DNA from: Deltaproteobacteria bacterium
Lineage (GTDB): Bacteria > Myxococcota_A > Polyangia > Polyangiales > Ga0077539
Reading direction: 5' to 3'
DNA: 64,000 bases
Assembly: GCA_016218725.1 (NCBI GenBank)
Contig: JACRDB010000063.1
Location: forward strand, 62,001 to 126,000
Of this stretch, positions 17,258 through 26,167 are shown in pieces. A program made the position numbers and the translations under genes. The notes beneath the pieces were generated by a model. It saw nothing but the letters and a program-made list of their open reading frames with translations, did not search any database and had not been told where the DNA came from. How positions within the stretch are numbered: position 1 is the stretch's first letter; every line of letters starts with the position of its first letter.

Positions 17258-18524
17258 CCACGGGCACGACCACGACCACGGCCACGCTCACGCCGTAGAG
17301 CCCGCTCTGGGCGCCCTGGGGCATGGCGCTGGCGTGGGCAAGCTCCTGCACCTCGACTGCTTCTCGGGCGTGGCCGGGGACATGCTGGTGGCGGCGCTCC
17401 TGGACCTCGGGGTGCCTCGCGGCGCCCTGACCGCCGCCCTGGAGGCCCTGCCCATCGACGGCTACGAAATCGGCACCGAGGCCCGTGAGGAGCACGGCAT
17501 CGCCGCGCTGCGCTTCGTGGTCAAGGTCACTACGCCGCAACCCTCGCGCACCTGGAGGGGCCTGCGCGCGATGCTCGAAGCCGCCCCGCTCCAGGAGGAG
17601 GTGCGCCGCCGGGCGCTTGCGACCTTCTCGGTGCTTGCCCGCGCGGAGGGGAGGGTCCACCGGATGCCCCCGGAGGACGTGCACTTCCACGAGGTCGGCG
17701 CCGTGGACGCCGTGGTGGACATCGTCTGCGCGAGCGCCGCGCTCGCGTGGCTCGGGGCCCGGGTCACCTGCGCGCCCCTGCCCCTCGGGCGAGGCTTCGT
17801 CCGCGCCGCCCACGGCGTGCTCCCGCTGCCGGCCCCCGCGGTGCTCGAGGTCCTCCAGGGGGTCCCCACGGTTCACGCGGCGGTGGACAAGGAGCTGGTG
17901 ACCCCCACCGGCGCGGCGATCGTCAAGGCCCAGGCGTCGGAGTTCCTGCCGTGGCCCTCGCTCAAGCCCCTGGCCACGGGCTTCGGGGCTGGGAGCCGCT
18001 CGCTGCCGGACCGACCGAACCTCCTCCGGGTGGTGCTCGGGGACCCCGTGGAGGCCGAGGGCCCTCGCCCCGACGGCGGGACCCACCTGGTGCTGGAGAC
18101 CAACCTCGACGACGTCACGGGCCAGGTGACGGCCCACGTGGCCGAGAGGCTCCTGCGAGAAGGCGCCCTGGACACCTGGGTGACGCCCGTCACCATGAAG
18201 AAGGGCCGCCCCGGGGTCACCGTCTCGGCGTTGGCGCGGGCCTCCGAGGGGGACCGCCTGGCCCGGGTCCTCCTCGCGGAGAGCCCCGCCCTGGGCGTGC
18301 GCCTGCGCTGGGTGGAGCGCCGCGAGAGGCCCCGACGGATGGTGGAGGTCTCCACCCCCTTCGGGCCGATCCCCGTCAAGGTCGCCGATGGAGACGGCCT
18401 CCCGGCGCAGGCCCAGCCGGAGTTCGAGGTCTGCCGGGCCGCCGCCGAGAGCGCTGGGGTGCCCCTCCGGGAGGTGCAGGCCGCGGCCCTGGCGTCCTGG
18501 TGGTCTCGCAGGGGCGGTGCGTGA
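17244..18524 (+). CDS. larC: nickel insertion protein LarC (cyclometallase) with His-rich N-terminus
   Basis: 426 residues as one uninterrupted frame (in Lactobacillus plantarum it is made by frameshifting). LarC inserts nickel into the pincer cofactor using CTP. Motifs: LDCFSGVAGDML, EDVHFHEVGAVDAVVDI, TPTGAAIVK, TNLDDVTGQ and MKKGRPGVTVS. The first 17 residues contain seven His and four Asp alternating with Gly, a likely metal-loading tag. The stop shares its last base with the start of the sensor kinase gene, so larB, larC and the kinase are coupled. Confidence 0.93.
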   Translation: MPHGDHGHDHDHGHAHAVEPALGALGHGAGVGKLLHLDCFSGVAGDMLVAALLDLGVPRGALTAALEALPIDGYEIGTEAREEHGIAALRFVVKVTTPQPSRTWRGLRAMLEAAPLQEEVRRRALATFSVLARAEGRVHRMPPEDVHFHEVGAVDAVVDIVCASAALAWLGARVTCAPLPLGRGFVRAAHGVLPLPAPAVLEVLQGVPTVHAAVDKELVTPTGAAIVKAQASEFLPWPSLKPLATGFGAGSRSLPDRPNLLRVVLGDPVEAEGPRPDGGTHLVLETNLDDVTGQVTAHVAERLLREGALDTWVTPVTMKKGRPGVTVSALARASEGDRLARVLLAESPALGVRLRWVERRERPRRMVEVSTPFGPIPVKVADGDGLPAQAQPEFEVCRAAAESAGVPLREVQAAALASWWSRRGGA

Positions 18525-20494
18525 TGCCCTCGCAGGGCGGGCCGGTGGTGCTGGTCTCCAGCGACCCGGACACCACCGCCGCGGTGGGCGATGCCCTCGG
18601 AGACCTGCGCCTCACGGCGGTCGCTCCGGACGCCCTGGTGGATGCGGTATTTTCGCCGCACCCCTCGCTGGTGGTGCTCGCGTGTGAGCCCTGGGGCGAG
18701 GCCCTCGCGCGGCTGCGGGCCCGCGAGGACGGGCGCCAGGTGAGCGTGCTGGTGGTGAGCGGCAGCGACGAGGACGGCGCGCTGGAGGCGCTCTATGCGT
18801 CGGGCGTGCAGGAGGTCCTGCGCAGGCCGCTGCGGGCGTCGGAGCTCCGGGCGCGGGTGTCGCGGCTCCTCGGGGCCTCTCGGGGGGAGCTCCCGGAGGA
18901 CGCCAGGGCCATGGTGGAGCTCACGCAGGCGCTGGCGTCGAGCCAGGACCTGCGCGAGCTCCTCCTGGCGGTGGTCCGTCGGATCGCGAGGGTGGTGCGG
19001 GTGGAGCGCTGCTCCATCGTGGTGGCGCGGGACGCCGGGGACGTGGGCTACGTGGTGGCCTCCAACGACGACGCGGCGCTGCGGCAGCTCCCGATCGCGC
19101 TGGACCGCTACCCGGAGATCCAGCAGGTGCTCCAGACGCAGCAGCCGTTGACCATCGCGGACGCCTCCACGCACCCGCTCCTGGACGAGGTGCGCGAGCG
19201 CGGGGTGGCGGTGCGGTACCCGTCGCTGACGCTGGTGCCCATCGTGGACGAGGGCCGGGCCCTGGGGGTGTTGTTCCTCCGGGCGGGGGGGCTGCGAGGG
19301 AGCCTCGGGCCGCGGGAGCTGTCGTTCTGCGCGGTGGTGGCCAACGCGACGGCGGTGGCCCTGCGCAACGCGCGGGAGTTCCAGCGGCTGCGGGACCAGA
19401 GCCAGCAGGTGACGTCCCAGCGCCTGGAGGCCGAGCGCAAGGTCCAGGCGCTGGAGCGCTACATGGACCTTTTCCTGTCCAGCGCGGACGGCATGGTGGT
19501 GATCGACCCCGCGGGCACGGTGCTCTACGCCAACCCCCGGGCCGCGGAGATCACGGGCCACGCCGAGCACGAGCTGCGAGGGCGGAGCGTGCTGGCGGTG
19601 GTGGCCCCGGAGGACCACGAGCGCGTGGAGAGGCTCCGGGAGGGCTTCACCCGCGGAGACTTCCCCGAGAAGGTCGCCGTGCGCGTGGCCCACGCGCGGG
19701 GCGGCGAGCGCTGGCTGTCGGTGGCCACCTCGTCGGTGCTGCGCGAGGACCACGCGGTGCTCTTGACCTTCCGGGACGTCACCGAGGACCACGCCACGGC
19801 CGAGGAGCTCGGGCGCACCAAGGAGTTCCTCGCGTCGCTCATCGAGAGCTCGCCGGACGCCATCGTGGCGGCGGGGCTGGACGGCGTGGTGAGGCTCTTC
19901 AACTCCGCCGCGGAGAGGATCTATGGGTGGAGCCGGGACCAGGTGGTGGGCGTGCGGAGCGTGAGGGACCTCTACCCCCCCGGGGTGGCCCGGGAGCTCA
20001 TGCAGCGCATCCGTCAGGCGCCCAACCGGCGGCTGGAGGGCGCCAGGATCGAGCTCCTGGCGCGGGACGGCGCGAGGGTGCCGGTGCTCCTCTCGGCGGC
20101 GCTGGTGAAGGACCGCGGCGTCGAGGTGGCCACCGTGGGGATCTTCTCGGACCTGCGCGAGCGGCTGAAGATGGAGCAGCGCCTGGCCCAGGCCCAGCAG
20201 GCGCTCCAGCGCACGGAGCGCCAGGCGGGCATCACGGAGCTCGCCGGGGCGGCGGCCCACGCGCTCAACCAGCCCCTGACGGCCATCCGGGGGTACGCCG
20301 AGCTCCTGCGGCGCAAGGCCGGCGAGGACCAGGCCCTGGTGTCCGCGCTCGATGTGATCCTTCGGGAGAGCGAGCGGATGACGGAGATCGTGCGCCGGAT
20401 CGGGACCATCCAGCAGTATGAGACCCGGCCCTACGTAGGCGCCCAGGAGATCCTGGACCTGGAGCGGACGAGCCCCACGGAGGAGCCCCGGTAG
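18524..20494 (+). CDS. pseudo-receiver/GAF/PAS/PAS sensor protein ending after the DHp domain (no ATPase domain)
   Basis: 656 residues. Order: receiver-like fold (1-115) without phosphoacceptor Asp (LVVLACEP) and with Arg for the conserved Lys (LRRPLRASEL); GAF domain (130-285); coiled coil (293-315); two PAS domains (about 316-425 and 440-550); DHp helix with His579 in AAAHALNQPLTAIRGYAELL, and a second helix to about 630. It then stops: no N, G1 or G2 box, so it cannot bind ATP as a kinase on its own. It may be phosphorylated by another kinase or dimerise with one. ATG overlaps the larC stop (TGATG). The frame is open and clean, so this is not an obvious frameshift. Confidence 0.85.
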   Translation: MPSQGGPVVLVSSDPDTTAAVGDALGDLRLTAVAPDALVDAVFSPHPSLVVLACEPWGEALARLRAREDGRQVSVLVVSGSDEDGALEALYASGVQEVLRRPLRASELRARVSRLLGASRGELPEDARAMVELTQALASSQDLRELLLAVVRRIARVVRVERCSIVVARDAGDVGYVVASNDDAALRQLPIALDRYPEIQQVLQTQQPLTIADASTHPLLDEVRERGVAVRYPSLTLVPIVDEGRALGVLFLRAGGLRGSLGPRELSFCAVVANATAVALRNAREFQRLRDQSQQVTSQRLEAERKVQALERYMDLFLSSADGMVVIDPAGTVLYANPRAAEITGHAEHELRGRSVLAVVAPEDHERVERLREGFTRGDFPEKVAVRVAHARGGERWLSVATSSVLREDHAVLLTFRDVTEDHATAEELGRTKEFLASLIESSPDAIVAAGLDGVVRLFNSAAERIYGWSRDQVVGVRSVRDLYPPGVARELMQRIRQAPNRRLEGARIELLARDGARVPVLLSAALVKDRGVEVATVGIFSDLRERLKMEQRLAQAQQALQRTERQAGITELAGAAAHALNQPLTAIRGYAELLRRKAGEDQALVSALDVILRESERMTEIVRRIGTIQQYETRPYVGAQEILDLERTSPTEEPR

Positions 20495-20512
20495 GGGGCC
20501 CCGGCGCCGGCC

Positions 20513-20541
20513 TTGCTATGGGGCCTCCGGGGCGGTAACGT
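20513..20541 (+). promoter_or_regulatory. possible rpoZ promoter
   Basis: TTGCTA (20513-20518), 17-base spacer, TAACGT (20536-20541). A start of transcription would fall about 4 bases before the rpoZ ATG, implying a near-leaderless mRNA. Sequence match only. Confidence 0.3.
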
Positions 20542-20551
20542 CCCTGCCCCC

Positions 20552-20797
20552 ATGGCCCGTGTCACTGTTGAAGACTGCCTCGACAAGGAAGAGAACCGCT
20601 TCGCCCTGGTGATCCTGGCGGCGCAACGCACGCGCCAGATCATGAAGGGCGCCCGGCTCCAGATCGACGCCCACAAGCACAAGAACAAGCCTGCCGTGCT
20701 GTCGCTCCGGGAGATCGCCGCGGGGAAGGTGGCCTTCAGCCGCCAGAGCCGGGACGCCATCGAGGAGTACATCGTGGAGCAGAAGAGCAAGTTCTAG
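20552..20797 (+). CDS. rpoZ: RNA polymerase omega subunit RpoZ
   Basis: 81 residues. [10 protein letters not shown] at the start, then [20 protein letters not shown] is the classic omega signature (residues about 16-35), followed by a short helix with IEEYIVEQ. It helps assemble and stabilise the beta' subunit. ATG 20552 gives the family N-terminus. The gene is 57 bases downstream of the sensor gene and convergent with the FG-GAP lipoprotein; a 16-bp tandem duplication covers both stop codons. Confidence 0.95.
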   Translation: MARVTVEDCLDKEENRFALVILAAQRTRQIMKGARLQIDAHKHKNKPAVLSLREIAAGKVAFSRQSRDAIEEYIVEQKSKF

Positions 20798-20820
20798 GGC
20801 TCGCTGGTTCTAGGGCTCGC
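20791..20820. repeat. tandem duplication of 16 bp at a convergent junction
   Basis: GTTCTAGGGCTCGC occurs at 20791-20804 and again at 20807-20820 (16-base period). The first copy contains the rpoZ stop TAG and the second contains the complement of the stop of the opposing gene, so each gene ends in one copy. Confidence 0.7.
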
Positions 20821-22417
20821 AGACCAGGCGCCGCAGCGCCGCGGCGCCGTCCGCGCCCTGGGAGAGCACCCTCGTCCCTCCCGTCCGCCAGCCGTCCCTC
20901 GTGGTGACCAGCACCTCGTCGCGCCCGTCGCCGTCGGTGTCACCCACGGCGCGCAGCACCGCGTCGATCTCGTGGGGCGCCTCGGGGACGCGCAGGAGAG
21001 AGCGTCCCTCGACGCCACCGCCCCCGTAGAGCCGCAGCTCGGTCACCGCGGATTCTGCCCAGCCGAGGCCCACGAGGAGCTCCGAGCGCCCGTCCCCATC
21101 GAGGTCCTGGGCCATGGACGCGTCCACCCTCGACGGGTTGGGCGTGGCCCCCACGGGGAGCACCCGGGTCTCGGTGGGAGCCCGGGAGAGCCCCCGGCGG
21201 CGCCCCTCGAAGCGGTGGTACCGAAGGCCCCCGGGCACCCGATCCAGGCAGGCCAGGTCGCCGAAGCCGTCGCCGTCCAGGTCGCCCCCGGAGGCGCCGA
21301 ATTGACAAGTGATTTCAGGCATTTCCGTCACGAACAGGGGTCCCCCGGCGGAGCCCAGGAGCAGCACCAGCCCAGCGCCCCCGAGGGCCACGTCGGCGTA
21401 GCCGTCGCCGTCGTAGTCCGAGGGGTAGGCCTCCGTGGGACGTGAGCCCTCCGGGAGCGGGAGCCGCTGGAGGGCGGGGCCGTGGTCCCGGGAGCCACGG
21501 AGGAGCAGCCAGGCGCCGGAGGCCATGCCCAGGAGCGCGTCGGAGTAGCCGTCTCCGTGGACGTCCCCCACGCCCAGGACCCGGGTGACGGACGCCTCCT
21601 CCGCGGGGAGGGCCACGGTCCAGGTGTGCGCGTTCGAAGGACCCTCGGGACCACCGGGGTGGACCACCGCCCGCAGCGGACCGAGGGCCACCTGGAGCGT
21701 GTCCTGGTAGCCGTCACCGTCCAGGTCGCCCACCACGGCGAAGGGCTCCGAGGCGCCGCCCAGGGGCGTCAGGCGACCCTGCCTCCGGGGCTCCAGGCCC
21801 TCGCGGCGGCCCGGGTGCCAGGCGATGGCGTTCCAGCGGTGGACGACGTCCGAGAGGCCGTCGCCGTTGACGTCCGGCAGGAGCCCGAAGGCGCCCTCGG
21901 AGGCGCCGTCCCGGGCGCGCACCCGGAAGCTCCAGGTGGCGCTGTAATTGGCGGCGGGGCCATCTTTTCCGAAGGCCCTCAGGCGCCAGAACCACACCCC
22001 GGGAGCGATCTCCGAGGGCACCGTGAGCTCCGCCCCGGGCACCTCCAGCGCGAGGGCCGGCGCCGCGCAGGAGCGGTCCCGGCAGAGCTCCGCCCGCGCA
22101 CCCCGGGCGCCGTCGGAGAGGGCCCAGCGGAGCGTCGGGCGCGTGCGCGCCACGGTGGCGCCGTTCCAGGGGGAGAGCGGCCTCGCCACGGCGGGCTGCG
22201 GCGCGGCGTGGCTATGCGCCGTCGCGCCGCAGTCTCCCACGCACGACGGCGGCGGCTGGAACCCGGCGACCCCTGGGGGCGCCGAAGGGAGCGCCCTGGG
22301 TGAGGGCTCCACGGGGATGGGGGGAGCCTCCGAGGGGAGCGCACCCACCGAGGGGTCGCCGCACCCGGCGACCAGCACCAACGAGACCACGGACCACAGA
22401 CGTTGAATGGACTTCAT
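20810..22417 (-). CDS. FG-GAP/VCBS-repeat lipoprotein
   Basis: 535 residues. ATG 22417 is chosen because GGAGGTG sits 7 bases upstream; the GTG nine bases earlier would overlap that site. Signal peptide with lipobox LVAGC, Pro-rich linker, a Cys-rich stretch (CVGDC), a fibronectin-like module (about 80-170: RPTLRWALSDG..., CRDRSC), then at least seven calcium-binding FG-GAP motifs of the type D-x-D/N-G-D-G (DVNGDGLSD, DLDGDGYQD, DVHGDGYSD, DYDGDGYAD, DLDGDGFGD, DLDGDGRSE, DTDGDGRDE) forming a predicted beta-propeller. Surface-exposed; ligand unknown. A paralogue with the same module order begins at 61962. Confidence 0.8.
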   Translation of the reverse strand: MKSIQRLWSVVSLVLVAGCGDPSVGALPSEAPPIPVEPSPRALPSAPPGVAGFQPPPSCVGDCGATAHSHAAPQPAVARPLSPWNGATVARTRPTLRWALSDGARGARAELCRDRSCAAPALALEVPGAELTVPSEIAPGVWFWRLRAFGKDGPAANYSATWSFRVRARDGASEGAFGLLPDVNGDGLSDVVHRWNAIAWHPGRREGLEPRRQGRLTPLGGASEPFAVVGDLDGDGYQDTLQVALGPLRAVVHPGGPEGPSNAHTWTVALPAEEASVTRVLGVGDVHGDGYSDALLGMASGAWLLLRGSRDHGPALQRLPLPEGSRPTEAYPSDYDGDGYADVALGGAGLVLLLGSAGGPLFVTEMPEITCQFGASGGDLDGDGFGDLACLDRVPGGLRYHRFEGRRRGLSRAPTETRVLPVGATPNPSRVDASMAQDLDGDGRSELLVGLGWAESAVTELRLYGGGGVEGRSLLRVPEAPHEIDAVLRAVGDTDGDGRDEVLVTTRDGWRTGGTRVLSQGADGAAALRRLVCEP

Positions 22418-22483
22418 GACCGACACCTCCGGCTGCGGGCGCCGTAGTCGCGTCGGCGGGCGAGGAGGTTGCGTGGTCCGGGG

Positions 22484-23146
22484 CTACAACCCGACGACCC
22501 GGTCGATTTTGTTCGGGAGGTCCGCCCGGTAGAACGCCCTCACCTCCCGGAGCAACGGCTCGAAGCGCCCCACGCGCACGAAGCGACGCTCCAGGGCCCG
22601 GGCGTAGCGGGACGCCACCCGGTGTGCCAGGCGGTAGCGCTGGCCCTTCTCGGTGCCGGGGTGATCGGTGAAGGCCACCCTCTCAAAGAGGGCCCGGCGC
22701 ACCCCGGCGGAGAGCCTCAGGGCCTCCGAGGGGCTCCGGCCGGGGCAGCGCTGCATCACCGCCACGAGGTACTTGTCCACGTCGGCCTGGAGCTCCAGCT
22801 CCAGCTCCCGGACCTTCCGGCGCTGGTCCGCGGCCCACGCCAGGAAGACAAAATGGCTCACGCCCTCCAGGGCCAGGCACCAGGCCCGGAAGCGCGGCAT
22901 CGAGCCCTCCGGGGCGTCGTTCTCGGGCGGGCGCGAGAGGGCCTCGAAGACCTCCGGGGCCAGGAGCAGGGCGAGCTGGAGCTCGTCCTCGTCGGTGCCC
23001 ACCAGGAGCACCTCGCCGCGGTGCAGCTCCGGGTCCGAGGGGTCCATCGGGTGGACGAAGGCGTCCACCGGGTGGGGCACGTCCAGGGCGTAGAGGTTCG
23101 AGAGGGTGTGCTGCAGAGGCCCCAGCGGGGGGTGGGGCTTCAGCAC
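22484..23146 (-). CDS. conserved-looking protein of unknown function
   Basis: 220 residues from a GTG that overlaps the stop of the upstream gene (GTGCTGA), so the two are coupled. No family recognised. The protein is soluble-looking, with an N-terminal acidic region (VHPMDPSDPELHRGEVLLVGTDEDELQLALLL) and a C-terminal half rich in Arg/Lys helices, ending DLPNKIDRVVGL. It contains no membrane segment, signal peptide or nucleotide motif. The pair is divergent from groES, but any link to chaperone function is unproven. Confidence 0.65.
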   Translation of the reverse strand: MLKPHPPLGPLQHTLSNLYALDVPHPVDAFVHPMDPSDPELHRGEVLLVGTDEDELQLALLLAPEVFEALSRPPENDAPEGSMPRFRAWCLALEGVSHFVFLAWAADQRRKVRELELELQADVDKYLVAVMQRCPGRSPSEALRLSAGVRRALFERVAFTDHPGTEKGQRYRLAHRVASRYARALERRFVRVGRFEPLLREVRAFYRADLPNKIDRVVGL

Positions 23147-23718
23147 GCGCCCTCCCCCGGGCGCCCCGGGAAGACCCCTCGGCGCGCGAGCTCCTCCAGG
23201 GCCTTCTGGCTCCCTCCGCGCTTGAACCGGTCGTAGAGCTGCACCACGGAGCGGGCCACGGAGCCGAGGGCGGCGCTCTCGGCCACCTCGGACAGCACGT
23301 CCACGAAGCGCGGGAACTGCTCGCCCAGCTCGCGCAGGGCCACGGGCTCGCCGCCGTGGACCCGGGCCAGCGCCGCGGCCTCGCGGTAGGCGAAGCGCCC
23401 GAGGGTGACGTAGTACCCCGGGTCGAGCTGCGAGCGCTCCACGTGGGAGCCAAACAGCCCCGCGAGGCACAGGGACCCGTCCCCGACGCGCTGGAGCCGC
23501 ACCAGGCGCATCCCTGGCGCGCTCTCCAGCGCCTCGTGGAGCACCTGGGCCATGGGCTGGTCCAGGAACTCCCGGGAGCCCGCCCCCGCGCAGTGCACCA
23601 GCAGCCCGGCGATGTACTCCGTGGTCTCGGGCTCGGCGTCCACGCCCTGGCGGCGCATCGCCGACCCCACCACCGACCGGAACCAGGTCCCGAGGTCCTC
23701 GCAAGCTTCGATGGTCAT
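23140..23718 (-). CDS. protein of unknown function, first gene of a two-gene unit divergent from groES
   Basis: 192 residues from ATG 23718, supported by AAGGAGA about 12 bases upstream; the open frame runs further up, but the extra N-terminus is Arg/Pro-rich and not protein-like. No family recognised. The sequence is mainly helical, with SVVGSAMRRQGVDAEPETTEYIAGLLVH near the start (looks like a small helical bundle), and a C-terminal GSQKALEELARRGVFPGRP. No export signal. Probably cytoplasmic and acting with the product of the overlapping downstream gene. Confidence 0.65.
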   Translation of the reverse strand: MTIEACEDLGTWFRSVVGSAMRRQGVDAEPETTEYIAGLLVHCAGAGSREFLDQPMAQVLHEALESAPGMRLVRLQRVGDGSLCLAGLFGSHVERSQLDPGYYVTLGRFAYREAAALARVHGGEPVALRELGEQFPRFVDVLSEVAESAALGSVARSVVQLYDRFKRGGSQKALEELARRGVFPGRPGEGAC

Positions 23719-23963
23719 CGTGGGACGTGTCTCCTTCCGGGGTGCTCTCCCCTTGGAACGTCGCCCCAGCGCCGGGCTTGAACCCGAAGAAGGGGCTCCT
23801 GGGAAACCGTAGCGCGCCCGCCATGGCCGAGGCAGCTTTCTTCGTCGGCACGCCCAACCCCGCGGAATCACTGGACTACGGGCCCTGGCACTCCTCCACC
23901 GCGACTGCCACTCCCGCGAAACCCAAAGGGTTTTCGGAACCTGGGGACATCTCTGGGGACCCC

Positions 23964-23991
23964 TTGACAGCCCTCCGGGGAGGGTTATGTT
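23964..23991 (+). promoter_or_regulatory. groESL promoter (-35/-10)
   Basis: TTGACA (23964-23969), 16-base spacer, TATGTT (23986-23991). This is the best housekeeping-type promoter in the window. The spacer itself is a near palindrome (CCCTCC-GG-GGAGGG). It implies a leader of about 135 bases before groES. Confidence 0.65.
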
Positions 23992-24002
23992 CCCCGCCGC
24001 TC

Positions 24003-24039
24003 CTGGCAGTCATACCCTCCAAGTGCCAGAAAATGGCAC
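24003..24039. promoter_or_regulatory. inverted repeats in the groES leader
   Basis: CTGGCA (24003-24008) pairs with TGCCAG (24024-24029), and overlapping it GTGCCA-GAAAA-TGGCAC (24023-24039) forms a 6-bp-arm palindrome. The two share TGCCA, so the RNA could switch between two stems, or the second could be a repressor site just after the start of transcription. Confidence 0.45.
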
Positions 24040-24133
24040 CGGGGGGGTGTCTGGCCGGGGGGGAGCGTCGAGCACCGCCACCGCGGCCGCTGGGGCCGTG
24101 GTGTGCCACCAACCCATCAGAGGAGACCCGCAC

Positions 24134-24424
24134 ATGAAGATCACACCGTTGCACGACCGCATTCTCGTCAAGCGCCTGGAGGCCGAGCAGCGCACCCGGG
24201 GCGGGATCATCATCCCGGACAGCGCCAAGGAGAAGCCCATCGAGGGCCAGGTCATCGCCGTGGGCAACGGCAAGGTGGACGACAAGGGCCACCACCGCGC
24301 GCTGACGGTGAAGGTCGGCGACAAGATCCTCTTCGGGAAGTACTCGGGCACCGAGGTCAAGATCGACGAGGTCGAGCACCTGATCATCCGCGAGGAGGAC
24401 GTCCTCGGGATCATCGAGAGCTAG
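24134..24424 (+). CDS. groES: co-chaperonin GroES
   Basis: 96 residues, standard GroES length. It caps the GroEL ring. Signature: [14 protein letters not shown] at the start, the mobile-loop region [15 protein letters not shown] (about 20-35), and [26 protein letters not shown] at the end. AGAGGAG lies about 8 bases before the ATG. groEL follows after 57 bases, transcribed from the same promoter. Confidence 0.97.
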   Translation: MKITPLHDRILVKRLEAEQRTRGGIIIPDSAKEKPIEGQVIAVGNGKVDDKGHHRALTVKVGDKILFGKYSGTEVKIDEVEHLIIREEDVLGIIES

Positions 24425-26125
<1,701 letters not shown>

Positions 26126-26133
26126 GCCCTCGG

Positions 26134-26160
26134 AGGGGACGGTCCGGTGGACCGTCCCCT
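26134..26160. terminator. bidirectional hairpin between groEL and the Cys-rich lipoprotein gene
   Basis: AGGGGACGGTCC (26134-26145), loop GGT, GGACCGTCCCCT (26149-26160): a perfect 12-bp stem. No T-run on either side, as is common in very GC-rich genomes. Placed 9 bases after the groEL stop and 8 before the opposing stop. Confidence 0.7.
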
Positions 26161-26167
26161 ACCACCT

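Larger units (their letters stand above)
23719..24133. other. 415-base divergent intergenic region carrying the groE promoter
   Basis: No convincing gene. The left part holds the promoter and ribosome site of the minus-strand pair. The right part holds a strong sigma70-like promoter and two inverted repeats in the groES leader. A canonical CIRCE element (TTAGCACTC-N9-GAGTGCTAA) was looked for and not found. Confidence 0.6.

Noticed and set aside
23880..24133. CIRCE element before groES
   Set aside because: No TTAGCACTC-N9-GAGTGCTAA; only unrelated inverted repeats are present.
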